A stretch of DNA of 64,000 nt from Mesorhizobium sp. B2-3-4 (GTDB taxonomy: Bacteria > Pseudomonadota > Alphaproteobacteria > Rhizobiales > Rhizobiaceae): the NCBI RefSeq assembly GCF_006442315.1, contig NZ_VFVY01000007.1:62001-126000 (forward strand). Reading direction: 5' to 3'. The notes under the pieces were generated by a model. The model did not search any database and was not told the DNA's origin. It worked only from the letters and a program-made list of their open reading frames with translations. Positions 51,661 to 60,986 of this stretch are shown one piece after another; within the stretch, counting starts at the first letter, position 1; each line of letters begins with the position of its first letter. The position numbers and the translations under genes are program-made.

Positions 51661-51777
51661 GCGTGCACGGTTCCTCGGGAGCCCCCATCCCCTCCATAAC
51701 AGGCAATCAGGCGACACGAAAGTTTGTTGGATAAGCTATGGACTGAGCCAGCCGGATGCTGTTCAAACCGGGGCGCC

Positions 51778-53226
51778 ATGGCAGTCATTTCCGAAGACGA
51801 AACCGCATCGCAGCCGACGGGGACGCAGACTGAAGCCAATGCGCGGCGCGTGGCGCTGATCGTTGCCATCGCCTTCTTCATGCAATTGCTGGATTCGACC
51901 ATCATCTCGACCTCGCTGCCGCAGATGGGCCAATCCTTCGGCGTGCCGGCGGTGGCGATGAGCATCGGCATCACCGTCTACATGCTGACCATGGCCATGT
52001 TCGTGCCGCTGTCTGGCTGGCTGGCCGACCGGTTCGGCGCCCGCAACATCTTTCTCATGGCGATCGCGCTGTTCACGCTGGCCTCGCTCGCCTGCGGTCT
52101 TTCGCAAGACCTGACCCAGTTCGTCGCGGCGCGCGCCGTGCAGGGCCTGGGCAGCGCGCTGATGACGCCGGTCGGACGAATTCTCGTTCTGCGCAACGCG
52201 TCGAAATCCGAATTGCTGAACGCCACGGCGCTCATCACCTGGCCGGCGCTGTTCGCCCCTGTCGTTGGTCCGGTGCTCGGCGGCTTCATAACCACCTATC
52301 TGTCGTGGCATTGGAATTTCTTCATCAACATTCCGCTTGGGCTGATCGGGCTGGCGCTGGTCGCCCGCTTCATTCCGGGCGATCGCGAGGCCGATCCCAA
52401 GCCGCTCGACTGGCCGGGGTTCTTCCTGACTTCGCTCGGGCTCGCCTGCCTGCTCTACGGCCTCGAGCGCATTGCGCATCCGGAAGATGGCGCCATGCCA
52501 ACGGTGCTGCTGATCGCGGCGGGAATAGTCGTCGGCTGGGTGGCGGTGCGCCATCTCCGGCGCACGCCGCATCCGCTGCTCGATCTCTCCTCGTTCAAGG
52601 TACAGACTTTCGCCATCTCGACCCTTGCCGCCGGCACCATCTTCCGGGTGGCGATCAACGCCACGCCGTTCCTTCTGCCGCTGCTTTTCCAGGTCGGCTT
52701 CGGCCTCTCGCCGGTCGATGCCGGCATGATGATCCTGGCCTATTTTCTCGGCAATCTCGGCATGAAGACGGTGACGACGCCGACATTGCGCCGTTTCGGC
52801 TTTCGCTCGGTGATGGTGGTCAACGGCATCATCGCGTCCGCATCGATCATGGCGTGCGCGGCGATCTCGCCGCAGACGCCACAGGCGCTGGTGGTGGCCC
52901 TGATGCTTATTGCCGGTCTGACGCGCTCGATGCAGTTCACCGCGCTCAACACGCTGGCCTTCGCCGACATCGCCGCCGTGCAACGCAGTTCGGCGGCAAC
53001 ACTGTCGTCGATGCTGCAGCAGGTGGCGATGCTGTTCGGCGTCGCGGTGGCGGCGGCGATCTTGAACCTGTCGCAGATCGCCAGGGACCGGCCGGCGCTC
53101 GATCTCGCCGATTTTCGAATCGCCTTCCTGGCGATTGGCGTCATCGGCCTGGCGGCGTCGTTCCGTTTCCTGGTGTTGCCAAGGAGCGCCGGCGCCGAGG
53201 TTTCCGGCCATCGGGCCGGGAACTGA
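51778..53226 (+). CDS. MFS drug/metabolite exporter, DHA2 type
   Basis: The 482-residue protein has 13-14 spans. The first span has FFMQLLDSTIISTSLPQMGQS and the loop GWLADRFGARN, which is the DHA2 (EmrB/QacA) signature (L-D-x-T-I-x-x-x-x-P and motif A). Motif C-like glycines are in ALITWPALFAPVVGPVLGGF. Such pumps use the proton gradient to export drugs or metabolites. ATG 51778 follows GGGGCGCC; ATG 51724 has no site. Divergent from the OCD-like/HAL-like operon by 117 bases. Confidence 0.83.
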   Translation: MAVISEDETASQPTGTQTEANARRVALIVAIAFFMQLLDSTIISTSLPQMGQSFGVPAVAMSIGITVYMLTMAMFVPLSGWLADRFGARNIFLMAIALFTLASLACGLSQDLTQFVAARAVQGLGSALMTPVGRILVLRNASKSELLNATALITWPALFAPVVGPVLGGFITTYLSWHWNFFINIPLGLIGLALVARFIPGDREADPKPLDWPGFFLTSLGLACLLYGLERIAHPEDGAMPTVLLIAAGIVVGWVAVRHLRRTPHPLLDLSSFKVQTFAISTLAAGTIFRVAINATPFLLPLLFQVGFGLSPVDAGMMILAYFLGNLGMKTVTTPTLRRFGFRSVMVVNGIIASASIMACAAISPQTPQALVVALMLIAGLTRSMQFTALNTLAFADIAAVQRSSAATLSSMLQQVAMLFGVAVAAAILNLSQIARDRPALDLADFRIAFLAIGVIGLAASFRFLVLPRSAGAEVSGHRAGN

Positions 53227-53498
53227 AATCGAATTTTCCCGTCCATCGCAGGGTTAAATTCCGTCTTCGCCTTTCGCCTTGGTGCGGTGCTTTCGCAAGG
53301 CGCCGCGATGGCGCGAATAATTGCCAAAAGTGTTGGAGTTTCCGGGCATTGCGCCAGATTCGGCAATCAATGCGTCCACTTTGCGAATCTCGCCGCCAGC
53401 TGGTGTTTTGAACGCGGATTCATTTGACGAAGCGACGCTGAGCCGATTAGCTTTCCCTCCCAGGGGTGGCCGCGCCGCCACCGGGGTGAAGACAGACA
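53227..53498. other. 272-bp intergenic region, no clear gene
   Basis: It separates the MFS gene from the third importer. A TTG-initiated 66-codon frame (53321-53521) runs into the permease gene, and an 81-codon frame lies on the other strand; neither has a ribosome site I would trust. The importer promoter probably lies here, but I see no clear motif. Confidence 0.4.
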
Positions 53499-54485
53499 AT
53501 GAACGCGATCGGTCGGCCTAGTCTCAGGAGCCTGAACCAGGAAGGCATTGTCTTTGCCATAGCGGTGGTGCTGTTCGTCGCCGCGGCTGTGGGCCTGCCC
53601 GGCTTCATCGATCCCAACAATCTGGTGGCAATCGTCCGCTCGGTCTCGGTGCTGGGCATTCTGGCGCTCGGCATGGCGGTCGTCATCATCGGCCGTGGCA
53701 TCGACCTGTCGGCGGTGGCGATCATGGCGATGTCCGTCGCCTGGTATCTGCAACTGCTCAACACCGGCACGCCGGATGGGCTGGCCTTTGCCTATGTGCT
53801 GGCCGGCGTGCTCGCCATCGGCCTGCTCAACGGCTTTCTGGTCGCCTATGCCGATGTACCGGCGATCTTCGTGACGCTGGCGACCGGTTCCTTCGTCTTC
53901 GGCTATGTCCGCTCGCAACTGATCACACAGGATGCGGTGCCGGTGCCGCAGGACCATTGGGTGGAACTGCTTGGCGGCCTGCGTTTCCTCGACATCCCGA
54001 TCGAGGTGTTCGTCTTCGCCGGGCTCGCCTTCCTGTTTTTCCTGTTCCTGCGCTACACCAAATGGGGCCGCTATATCTATTTCGCCGGCGACAATCCGGT
54101 CGCGGCGCGCAACATCGGCATTCCGGTGCGGCCCATGCTGGTGCTGCGCTATGTGCTCTCGGCCTTCGTGGCGCTGATAGCCGGCCTGCTGACGGCGGCC
54201 AGCCTGCATTCGATCAACACGCGGGTCGTCAACTCGACCCTGCTCTACGACATCGTGCTGGTGGCGGTTATCGGCGGCATCGGCCTGTCGGGCGGCAGGG
54301 GCGGGGTGCGCAACGTCTTGGTGGGCGCGGCGCTGATCGGCATCCTGCTCAACGCCATGACCATCATCGACATTCCGCTGCTCTACCAGAACCTGATCAA
54401 GGCGGCGATCCTGCTCGGCGCCATCATCGTCGACGGCATCATCAATCCGCGCGACGAACAGACAGCGCAGCAGGGCGACATTTAG
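53499..54485 (+). CDS. ABC permease, CUT2 (RbsC-like)
   Basis: A 328-residue BPD_transp_2 permease: ILALGMAVVIIGRGIDLSAVAIMAM near residue 48, LLNGFLVAYADVPAIFVTLATGS and VAVIGGIGLSGGRGGVRNVLVG are family motifs. About nine spans. It is the first of two permeases of this importer, which suggests a heterodimeric channel with the fused permease encoded from 55684. A hairpin (AGAGCAGATGGG / CCCATCTTGCTCT, 54484-54513) follows before the binding-protein gene. Confidence 0.87.
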   Translation: MNAIGRPSLRSLNQEGIVFAIAVVLFVAAAVGLPGFIDPNNLVAIVRSVSVLGILALGMAVVIIGRGIDLSAVAIMAMSVAWYLQLLNTGTPDGLAFAYVLAGVLAIGLLNGFLVAYADVPAIFVTLATGSFVFGYVRSQLITQDAVPVPQDHWVELLGGLRFLDIPIEVFVFAGLAFLFFLFLRYTKWGRYIYFAGDNPVAARNIGIPVRPMLVLRYVLSAFVALIAGLLTAASLHSINTRVVNSTLLYDIVLVAVIGGIGLSGGRGGVRNVLVGAALIGILLNAMTIIDIPLLYQNLIKAAILLGAIIVDGIINPRDEQTAQQGDI

Positions 54486-54573
54486 AGCAGATGGGCCAGC
54501 CCATCTTGCTCTGGGGGTACCCGGCGCGATCGAGACGATCGGCCGGCAATGAAAACGAACCAGAGGATGTGAC

Positions 54574-55599
54574 ATGAAACTGATCAGAACACTGATGGTC
54601 GCCGCCACGGCGCTGGCCGCTACCGCCTTCGTGGCGCCGACCTTCGCCGCCGACGATCCGGGCCCGGCCGCCTACGCCAAGGCGCTCAACGGCAAGCGCG
54701 TCATGCTGGTGCCGCTGGCGATGGGCTTCGACCTTGCGCAGGGCTGGGCGCACTATCTGAAGAAGGAGGTCGAGGCCTGGGGCGGCACGTTCGAGACGCG
54801 TGATCCGAACTGGGTCGTCGATGCCGGCGCGCAGGCGATCACCGATGCCATCTCGTCCGACACGAGGCCCGACGTGCTGATCATCCACGCGCCCGACCTC
54901 AACTCCTATTCCAAGCTGATGAAGAAGGCGCAGGCCGCCGGCACCTATGTGATCCTGGTCGACAATCCCGCAAACTTCCCCGCCGACGCCTTTGTCGGCA
55001 GCGATTGGGACCGGCTCGGCCAGCTCGAGGCGGAAGCGGCGATCAAGGGCTGCGGCGAGAATTCGTCCAAGAAGATCGGGCTGGTGCAAGGCGACCAGGC
55101 CAACTCCTCCAGCCTCTATCAATATGCCGGCATCATGAAGGTGCTGGACAAGCATCCCGACTTCAAGGTGGTCGCCAAGCCTGATTCCAACTGGGACGCC
55201 ACGACCTCGCGCAACGTGACCACCACCATGCTGCAGCAGAACCCCGACATCTGCTCGATCATCGATTTCTGGGATGGCGATGCGACCGGCGCATCGGCCG
55301 CGATCCGCGACGCCAAGCTCGACGGCAAGGTGTTCCTGGTCACCACCGGCGGCGGTGAAAAGGCGGCCGATTGCGACAAGCTGAACGATGGCACCTATGG
55401 CGCCGTGGTGATGACCGACCTTGCCCGCCAGTCGGGCGACATGAACGCGATCATAAAATTCCTGCTGCAGAGCGGCCAGCCGGCCGGCACCTCGCACACC
55501 TACATCTACACGCTGGAGAAAGCGACGACCAAGGCCGACCTCAAGCCCGACAGCTGTTGGGACCTGAAGGCGCTGCAGGCCGAGGCGGCGGCGAAATAG
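54574..55599 (+). CDS. ABC substrate-binding protein, CUT2 type
   Basis: The 341-residue periplasmic protein has a signal peptide (ending F-A-A-D-D) and a Peripla_BP_4 fold: KRVMLVPLAMGFDLAQGWAHYLKKE, then RPDVLIIHAPDLNSYSKLMKKAQAAGTYVILVDNP. Four cysteines are present in the mature part (KGCGENS, ICSII, ADCDK, DSCWD), unusual for this class and possibly two disulfides. It lies between the two permease genes, and a strong terminator directly follows it. Confidence 0.85.
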   Translation: MKLIRTLMVAATALAATAFVAPTFAADDPGPAAYAKALNGKRVMLVPLAMGFDLAQGWAHYLKKEVEAWGGTFETRDPNWVVDAGAQAITDAISSDTRPDVLIIHAPDLNSYSKLMKKAQAAGTYVILVDNPANFPADAFVGSDWDRLGQLEAEAAIKGCGENSSKKIGLVQGDQANSSSLYQYAGIMKVLDKHPDFKVVAKPDSNWDATTSRNVTTTMLQQNPDICSIIDFWDGDATGASAAIRDAKLDGKVFLVTTGGGEKAADCDKLNDGTYGAVVMTDLARQSGDMNAIIKFLLQSGQPAGTSHTYIYTLEKATTKADLKPDSCWDLKALQAEAAAK

Positions 55600-55625
55600 G
55601 CCGATCGTCTCCAACCGATATCACC

Positions 55626-55660
55626 GAGGTGGCCGGATCATCCGGCCACCTCTTTATCTT
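55626..55660 (+). terminator. Perfect 12-bp stem terminator after the CUT2 binding-protein gene
   Basis: GAGGTGGCCGGA (55626-55637) pairs with TCCGGCCACCTC (55641-55652), loop TCA, then TTTATCTTGTTT. It lies inside the importer operon, 27 bases after the binding-protein gene and 31 before the fused permease. It probably lets most transcripts end after the binding protein. Confidence 0.88.
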
Positions 55661-55683
55661 GTTTCTCCTGCAGCCGTGACCTG

Positions 55684-57807
55684 ATGTCCCTTCGCGAACG
55701 CCTCCAGTCCTGGCGCTACAATCTCGTGCCCGACCATCTGGTCGGCGAGATCCTGACCAAGCGCTGGACCGACAACGCCATTCCCTTCCTGGCGCTGGTG
55801 GTGACATTGGCCAGTTTCGGCTCGATCATTCCGGGCTTCTTCAAACTCTCCTCGCTGCAGGAATCGACCCGGCAGCTCGGCGAGTTTTCGATGGTCGTCA
55901 CCGGCATGACCGTGGTGATGCTGGGCGGCGGCATCGACCTCTCGGTCGGCTCGATTTTCGCGCTGTCCTGTTTCTCCGCCGTCTATGTCTTCTTCATCCT
56001 CGAACAGTCGATCTGGCTGGCGCTCTGCGCCTCGCTCGCCGCCGGTCTCATCTTCGGCGCCGTCAACGGCTATCTCGTCGGGTATCTGCGGCTGCGTGCT
56101 TTCCTCACGACCTTGGTGACCTTCATCTTCGGTCGGGCGTTGTTCGACATCCTGGTCACCACCTATGCCGCCGACGTGCAGCTTTCCCAGGCCACATCGG
56201 ATGTGCTCGACTTCATCGGCGACGGCACCTTCTGGGGCCTGTCGGTCTCGGTTTGGCTGGCGATCATCCTGGCCATCGTCACCCATATCGCGCTGACCCG
56301 CTCGCGTCCCGGCTGGCATGTGCTGGCGGTCGGGGGCTCCAGGCGGTCGGCGCACAATGCCGGTATTCGTGTACGCCGCACCGTGTTCATGACCTACGTC
56401 TTTTCCGGCTTCTGCGCCTCGATCGGCGGATTCCTCATCGCCTGCCGCTTGAGCGGGGCAGGGCCTGGCACCGGGCTCAACCTCGAGATCATGGCGCTGA
56501 CGGCAGCGGTGGTCGGCGGCGTCAGCCTGGGCGGCGGACGCGGCTCGGTGGTCAAGGGCCTGATGGGCGCCATCATCGTCTTGACCATGACCAACGGCCT
56601 GATCCGGTTGGGCTATGGCACCGGCACCAACCAGATGGTGCTCGGCATCATGCTGGCGGTGGCGGTCACCATCGACATACGCTGGCTGAAGAACCGCCAT
56701 AAGGTGCTGAACGAAGTCTATGTCGCGCCGGTCTATCTCAAGATGGGCGACACACAGTCCGCGGTGCCCGGTTCGGGCACGCCCTACGCACTCGACAACC
56801 GGTTGTCCGCCGCCGACCATATCGGGCTTGGCGAACTGGAGGGACCGGAGGACGTCATCCTCGATCGCGACGACCATCTCTATTGCGGCACCCGCCACGG
56901 CGAGATCGTCCGCTTCTTCGCGCCTGACTATGTCAGATCGGAAGTGTTTGCCCATATTGGCGGGTTTCCACTGGGGTTGGCCTTCGACAAATCGGGTAAT
57001 TTGATCAGCTGCGTCGGCGCCATGGGGCTTTATTCCGTGTCGCCCGATCGCGAGGTGAAACGGCTGTCGGCCGAGACCTCTCGTTCCTGGACCTCGATCG
57101 TCGACGATGCGCGGCTGCGCGATCCCAATGATTGCGACATCGCGCCGGACGGCCGCATCTATTTCACCGACTCCACCAAGCGCTATGACGCGCATGACTG
57201 GGCGCTGGACTCGATCGAGAACCGCGCCACTGGCCGGCTGCTGGTCTATGACCCCAGGGACGGCTCGACCAAGACGCTGCTCGACGGCTACCGCTACACC
57301 AACGGCGTGTGCATGGCGCATGACGGCAAGTCGCTGTTCTTCGCCGAAAGCTGGGCCTGCCGCGTGCATCGCTACTGGCTGGAAGGGCCGAAGGCCGGCA
57401 CTGCCGAATGCGTCATCCGCGACATGCCGGGCTATCCCGACAACATCAACCGGGCCTCCGACGGCAATTACTGGATGGCGTGGCTCGGCATGCGTACGCC
57501 GAGCTTCGACCTGTCGCTGCGCCACCCCGACATGCGCAAGCGCATGACGCGCCGGCTGCCGCAGGACGAGTGGCTGTTTCCCAACATCAATACCGGCGGC
57601 GTGGTGAAGTTCAACGAGACGGGCGGCATTGTCGAGGCCATGGGAGACCTCTCGGGCGCCGCCCATCCGATGGTCACCTCGATGCGCGAGCACAAGGGAT
57701 ATCTGTTTGTCGGCGGCATCCTCAACAACCGCATCGGCCGCTACAAGATTTCTGGCGCCGATCCGGATTGGACCAGCCCCGCCTCCTATTGGGGGGCGAA
57801 GCCATGA
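55684..57807 (+). CDS. Fusion of CUT2 ABC permease with an SMP-30/strictosidine-synthase-like beta-propeller
   Basis: The 707-residue protein combines two families. Residues ~30-335 are an RbsC-type permease (VVTGMTVVMLGGGIDLSVGSIFAL, AVVGGVSLGGGRGSVVKGLMGAI). Residues ~370-700 are a six-bladed propeller of the SMP-30/gluconolactonase type (LEGPEDVILDRDDHLYCGTRHG, DPNDCDIAPDGRIYFTDSTKRY, YTNGVCMAHDGKSLFFAESWACRV, PGYPDNINRASDGNYWMAWLGMR). RbsC permeases usually end in the cytoplasm, so the propeller is probably cytoplasmic and could open or trap a sugar lactone as it enters. The next gene overlaps by four bases. Confidence 0.85.
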   Translation: MSLRERLQSWRYNLVPDHLVGEILTKRWTDNAIPFLALVVTLASFGSIIPGFFKLSSLQESTRQLGEFSMVVTGMTVVMLGGGIDLSVGSIFALSCFSAVYVFFILEQSIWLALCASLAAGLIFGAVNGYLVGYLRLRAFLTTLVTFIFGRALFDILVTTYAADVQLSQATSDVLDFIGDGTFWGLSVSVWLAIILAIVTHIALTRSRPGWHVLAVGGSRRSAHNAGIRVRRTVFMTYVFSGFCASIGGFLIACRLSGAGPGTGLNLEIMALTAAVVGGVSLGGGRGSVVKGLMGAIIVLTMTNGLIRLGYGTGTNQMVLGIMLAVAVTIDIRWLKNRHKVLNEVYVAPVYLKMGDTQSAVPGSGTPYALDNRLSAADHIGLGELEGPEDVILDRDDHLYCGTRHGEIVRFFAPDYVRSEVFAHIGGFPLGLAFDKSGNLISCVGAMGLYSVSPDREVKRLSAETSRSWTSIVDDARLRDPNDCDIAPDGRIYFTDSTKRYDAHDWALDSIENRATGRLLVYDPRDGSTKTLLDGYRYTNGVCMAHDGKSLFFAESWACRVHRYWLEGPKAGTAECVIRDMPGYPDNINRASDGNYWMAWLGMRTPSFDLSLRHPDMRKRMTRRLPQDEWLFPNINTGGVVKFNETGGIVEAMGDLSGAAHPMVTSMREHKGYLFVGGILNNRIGRYKISGADPDWTSPASYWGAKP

Positions 57808-58853
57808 TCCTGGATCCGATCCTGGATGTTTTTCGCGGCAAGGCAGTCACCATCCCGCCGCTCGACGGCGCTTTTCGGCCCAACACGCGGCTCGATGATG
57901 CGCCTGTGTTCGCCGAGCTCACCGAACCGGACAATCTGTTGTCATCCGGTGACCGGCTGCTGGCCTCCAGCGGTAACGCCATTCATGCCCTTGCCGCCGG
58001 TTCGGAGCCCGTCGTGGTCGACACTTTTCAGTCGCCTGTCACGGCGTTGGCGCTGTCGCCATCGGGCGAACTGACGGTAGGGCTGGAGAGCGGCACGCTG
58101 CTGATCGCGGGCAGGGAGGTTTCGCTCCCGGCCGCCATCCGTTGCATCACCGCGCTCGCCTATGCCGATGATGGCACGCTCTGGCTGGCCAACGGCTCGG
58201 ACCGCCACGCACCGTCCGAATGGGCGGCCGATCTGATGAAGAAGGGGGCTTCCGGTTCGCTATGGGCACGCATGCAGGGCGGCGATTTCCGCAAGGTGGC
58301 CGGCGACATCGCATTTCCCTATGGGTTGCATCCCGTCGGCGGTGACGTCCTGGTCAGTGAAAGCTGGCGCCACCAGCTTGTTCGCTTCAATACTGCCGGT
58401 CATCGCACAACGGTGCTTGCGCATCTGCCCGGCTACCCCGCGCGGCTGTCGCCGGCCGGCGATGGCGGGGCGTGGCTGACCCTGTTCGCACCGCGCAACC
58501 GGCTGATCGAATTCGTGCTGCAGGAAACGCATTACCGCCAGGATATGATCGAGCAGGTGCCGCCGGCCTTCTGGATCGCACCGGCACTTTCCTCCAGCCG
58601 CAGCTTCCTCGAGCCGCTGCAATGCGGCGGCATCCGAACCATGGGTATCCACAAGCCGTGGTCGCCCAGCCGCTCCTACGGGCTGGTGGTGAAACTTGAC
58701 CAAGCCATGCAGCCGCAATTCAGCCTGCACAGCCGTGCCAACGGCACGCGTCATGGCATCTGCAGCGTGAGGGAGAATGACGGCCAGCTGTTCATCGCCT
58801 CGAAGGGCGGCGATTGCGTGCTGGCCGTCGATCTCGCTTCAGGAGGTTTCTGA
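57804..58853 (+). CDS. Second SMP-30/strictosidine-synthase-like beta-propeller protein
   Basis: A 349-residue protein without a signal peptide. Propeller-like repeats include SPVTALALSPSGELTVGLESGTLLIAG, CITALAYADDGTLWLANGSDRHAPSEWA, FPYGLHPVGGDVLVSESWRHQLVRF and GICSVRENDGQLFIASKGGDCVLAV. It lies between the permease-propeller fusion and the ATPase, overlapping both (ATGA; TGATG), so it is made together with the importer. It probably acts on the same imported compound, perhaps as lactonase partner; catalytic metal ligands cannot be assigned by eye. Confidence 0.75.
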   Translation: MILDPILDVFRGKAVTIPPLDGAFRPNTRLDDAPVFAELTEPDNLLSSGDRLLASSGNAIHALAAGSEPVVVDTFQSPVTALALSPSGELTVGLESGTLLIAGREVSLPAAIRCITALAYADDGTLWLANGSDRHAPSEWAADLMKKGASGSLWARMQGGDFRKVAGDIAFPYGLHPVGGDVLVSESWRHQLVRFNTAGHRTTVLAHLPGYPARLSPAGDGGAWLTLFAPRNRLIEFVLQETHYRQDMIEQVPPAFWIAPALSSSRSFLEPLQCGGIRTMGIHKPWSPSRSYGLVVKLDQAMQPQFSLHSRANGTRHGICSVRENDGQLFIASKGGDCVLAVDLASGGF

Positions 58854-60349
58854 TGGAGCCGATCGTTCGTCTGGAGAACGTCACCAAGACTTATCGCGGC
58901 GTGCCTGCCGTGAGACAAGTCAGCTTCGAACTGCGCAAGGGCGAAATCCACGCACTGCTCGGCGAGAACGGCGCGGGAAAATCGACGCTGACCAAGATCA
59001 TTGCTGGGGTGGTCGACGCCACCTCAGGCAAGATGTTCCACAAGGGCCGCGAGATCACTTACGCCTCGCCGCATGCTGCACTCGAAGCCGGCATCGCCAT
59101 GGTGTTCCAGGAGACCAGCCTGGTGCCGTCGATGACGGTGGCGCAGAACCTCTATCTCGGTACTGAAAAATTCCTCAACCGGCTGCGCGGCACGTATATT
59201 TCAGCACAGCAGTTCCTGCAGTCGCTGAATTTTCCGGTCGATCCCAATGCCATGGTGGCGACGCTGGGCGCCGCCAAGCGGCAGATGGTCGAGATCGCGC
59301 GCGCGGTTCACCACAATGCCGAGATCATCATCTTCGACGAGCCGACGGCGACGCTGACGCCGGAGGAGAAGCGCCACTTCTTCGCGCTGATCCGCCGGCT
59401 GAAGGCAGGCGGCGTCTCCATCGTCTTCATCAGCCACGCGCTGGAAGAGGCGCTCGCCATCGCCGATCGCATCACCATTTTGCGCGATGGCGAACTGGTC
59501 ATCACCGACGACACATCAGCCTTCGACCGTGACAGGATCGTCGCCGCCATGGTTGGGCGCACATTGTCGGGGCAGATCTACCGCCAGCGCGACGAGGGCA
59601 AGCTGCGCAAGGCCGGCAAGAAGGTGCTGTCGGTGCAGGATATTTCGATGAGCAATGTCGTGCGAAACAATTCCTTCTCGATCTTCGAGGGCCAGATCAC
59701 CGGCGTCTTCGGGCTGATCGGCTCCGGCCGCACCGAGACCTTCAAGATCGTGTCGGGCATCTACAAGCGTGATTTCCTGCGCGGCGGCGCGATTGAACTT
59801 GATGATAAACCGGTGCGCTATCTCGTGCCGAGCGAAGCGGTGGCGGACGGCATCGTCTACGTCACCGAGGACCGCAAGAGCGAAGGCATATTCGAGACGA
59901 TGGGCATCGCCGAGAACCTGTTTGGCGGGCTGCTGGCGGCGGGGCGCGAAAAGGCCTGGGTGATCAACCAGCAGGAAATGCGCGCGCTCTCGGCGGAATG
60001 GACGAAGACGCTGAACATCAAGGCGATCAACGACAATGCCCGCGTGGTCGAGCTGTCCGGCGGCAACCAGCAGAAGGTGGTGATCGGCAAGGGCCTTGTG
60101 CAGAAGCCGCGCATCGTCATCTTCGACGAACCGACGCGCGGCGTCGATGTCGGCGCCATCGCCGAAATCCACCAGATCATCAACCGGCTTGCCGATGAAG
60201 GGCTGGCCGTCGTCGTCATCTCGTCCTACCTGCCGGAGATCATGAACCTGTCCGACCGCATCCTCGTCTGCCGCCAGGGCCGCATCGTGGAGGAGTTCTC
60301 GCCGGCGGAGGCGACGGAGGAGAAGATCATGTACGCGGCGGTGCATTAG
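58853..60349 (+). CDS. ABC ATPase, double-domain RbsA type
   Basis: The 498-residue protein has two nucleotide-binding domains. First half: Walker A GENGAGKST, Walker B IIIFDEPTATLT, but a weak signature LGAAKRQMVEIARAV. Second half: a degenerate P-loop GLIGSGRTETFKIV, with canonical LSGGNQQKVVIGKGL and Walker B IVIFDEPTRGVDVGA. This asymmetry is usual for RbsA/MglA. It powers the importer with the two permeases at 53499 and 55684. It shares one base with the propeller gene (TGATG). Confidence 0.88.
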   Translation: MEPIVRLENVTKTYRGVPAVRQVSFELRKGEIHALLGENGAGKSTLTKIIAGVVDATSGKMFHKGREITYASPHAALEAGIAMVFQETSLVPSMTVAQNLYLGTEKFLNRLRGTYISAQQFLQSLNFPVDPNAMVATLGAAKRQMVEIARAVHHNAEIIIFDEPTATLTPEEKRHFFALIRRLKAGGVSIVFISHALEEALAIADRITILRDGELVITDDTSAFDRDRIVAAMVGRTLSGQIYRQRDEGKLRKAGKKVLSVQDISMSNVVRNNSFSIFEGQITGVFGLIGSGRTETFKIVSGIYKRDFLRGGAIELDDKPVRYLVPSEAVADGIVYVTEDRKSEGIFETMGIAENLFGGLLAAGREKAWVINQQEMRALSAEWTKTLNIKAINDNARVVELSGGNQQKVVIGKGLVQKPRIVIFDEPTRGVDVGAIAEIHQIINRLADEGLAVVVISSYLPEIMNLSDRILVCRQGRIVEEFSPAEATEEKIMYAAVH

Positions 60350-60357
60350 GGTGTGCC

Positions 60358-60478
60358 GATATTCAGGTGAGGCCGGCCTGCAAATGGCTGATACCTGCGC
60401 CTCCGGTGCTCACGTACTTCAGTACGTTCCGCTCTGGTTCTCGAAAGCCACCATTTTCGACTCGGCCTGACCTGAATC
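60358..60478. repeat. About 120-bp imperfect palindromic repeat element
   Basis: The outer arms ATTCAGGTGAGGCCG (60361-60375) and CGGCCTGACCTGAAT (60463-60477) match in 14 of 15 positions. The middle holds a perfect stem, ACGTACT (60412-60418) and AGTACGT (60421-60427), around two bases. The layout is that of a REP/MITE-like extragenic palindrome as found in many copies in rhizobial genomes. It starts nine bases after the ATPase stop. Confidence 0.62.
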
Positions 60479-60578
60479 TCGACGTCGGCGATGGAGAGGT
60501 GAATCGGGCGAACGGATTGCCCGCAATTGCTCAAGGCCTGATTCAATTCACGCTACGATCCAAAGAAGGAAACATACC

Positions 60579-60986
60579 ATGGCCACCACAAAACTCCTCA
60601 GCGATGCCGAGGTGGAAAAGATCCCGGCCGTGAAGGCGGTGTTCGACGATATCAGGGCGACACGCAAATCCGATTTCGTCAACAATTTCTGGCGCGGGCT
60701 CGCCAACGATCCGGTATCTCTAAAGCGGGTCTGGGAGCAGTTGAAGGCGGTGATGGTGGCCGACAGCGCCATCGATCCGCTGACCAAGGAAATGATCTAC
60801 ATCGCGGTGTCGACCGCCAATGGCTGTTCCTACTGCGTGCATTCGCACACCGCGGCGGCGCGGGCCAAGGGCATGACGGATGCGCAGCATGGCGAACTTG
60901 TGTCGATCATCGGTCTGGCCGGCCAGACCAACCATCTGGTGACGGCGATGCAGATCCCGGTCGATCCGCAATTCGAGGTGAAGTGA
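60579..60986 (+). CDS. AhpD-like / carboxymuconolactone decarboxylase family protein
   Basis: A 135-residue all-helical protein with the redox motif NGCSYCVHSHTAAARAKGM (C-x-x-C-x-x-x-H), the AhpD core. Such proteins act as alkylhydroperoxidases or disulfide-linked reductases. Ribosome site AAGGAAA before ATG 60579. It is a single gene between the palindromic repeat and the phosphodiesterase; a role in peroxide defence is likely but unproven. Confidence 0.83.
   Translation: MATTKLLSDAEVEKIPAVKAVFDDIRATRKSDFVNNFWRGLANDPVSLKRVWEQLKAVMVADSAIDPLTKEMIYIAVSTANGCSYCVHSHTAAARAKGMTDAQHGELVSIIGLAGQTNHLVTAMQIPVDPQFEVK

Noticed and set aside
53254..53521. Small frames on both strands between the MFS gene and the third importer
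   Set aside because: TTG start on one strand and no ribosome site on either; neither product looks like a known family.
60367..60633. 88-codon frame across the palindromic repeat
   Set aside because: It is generated by the repeat itself and runs into the AhpD-like gene out of frame.
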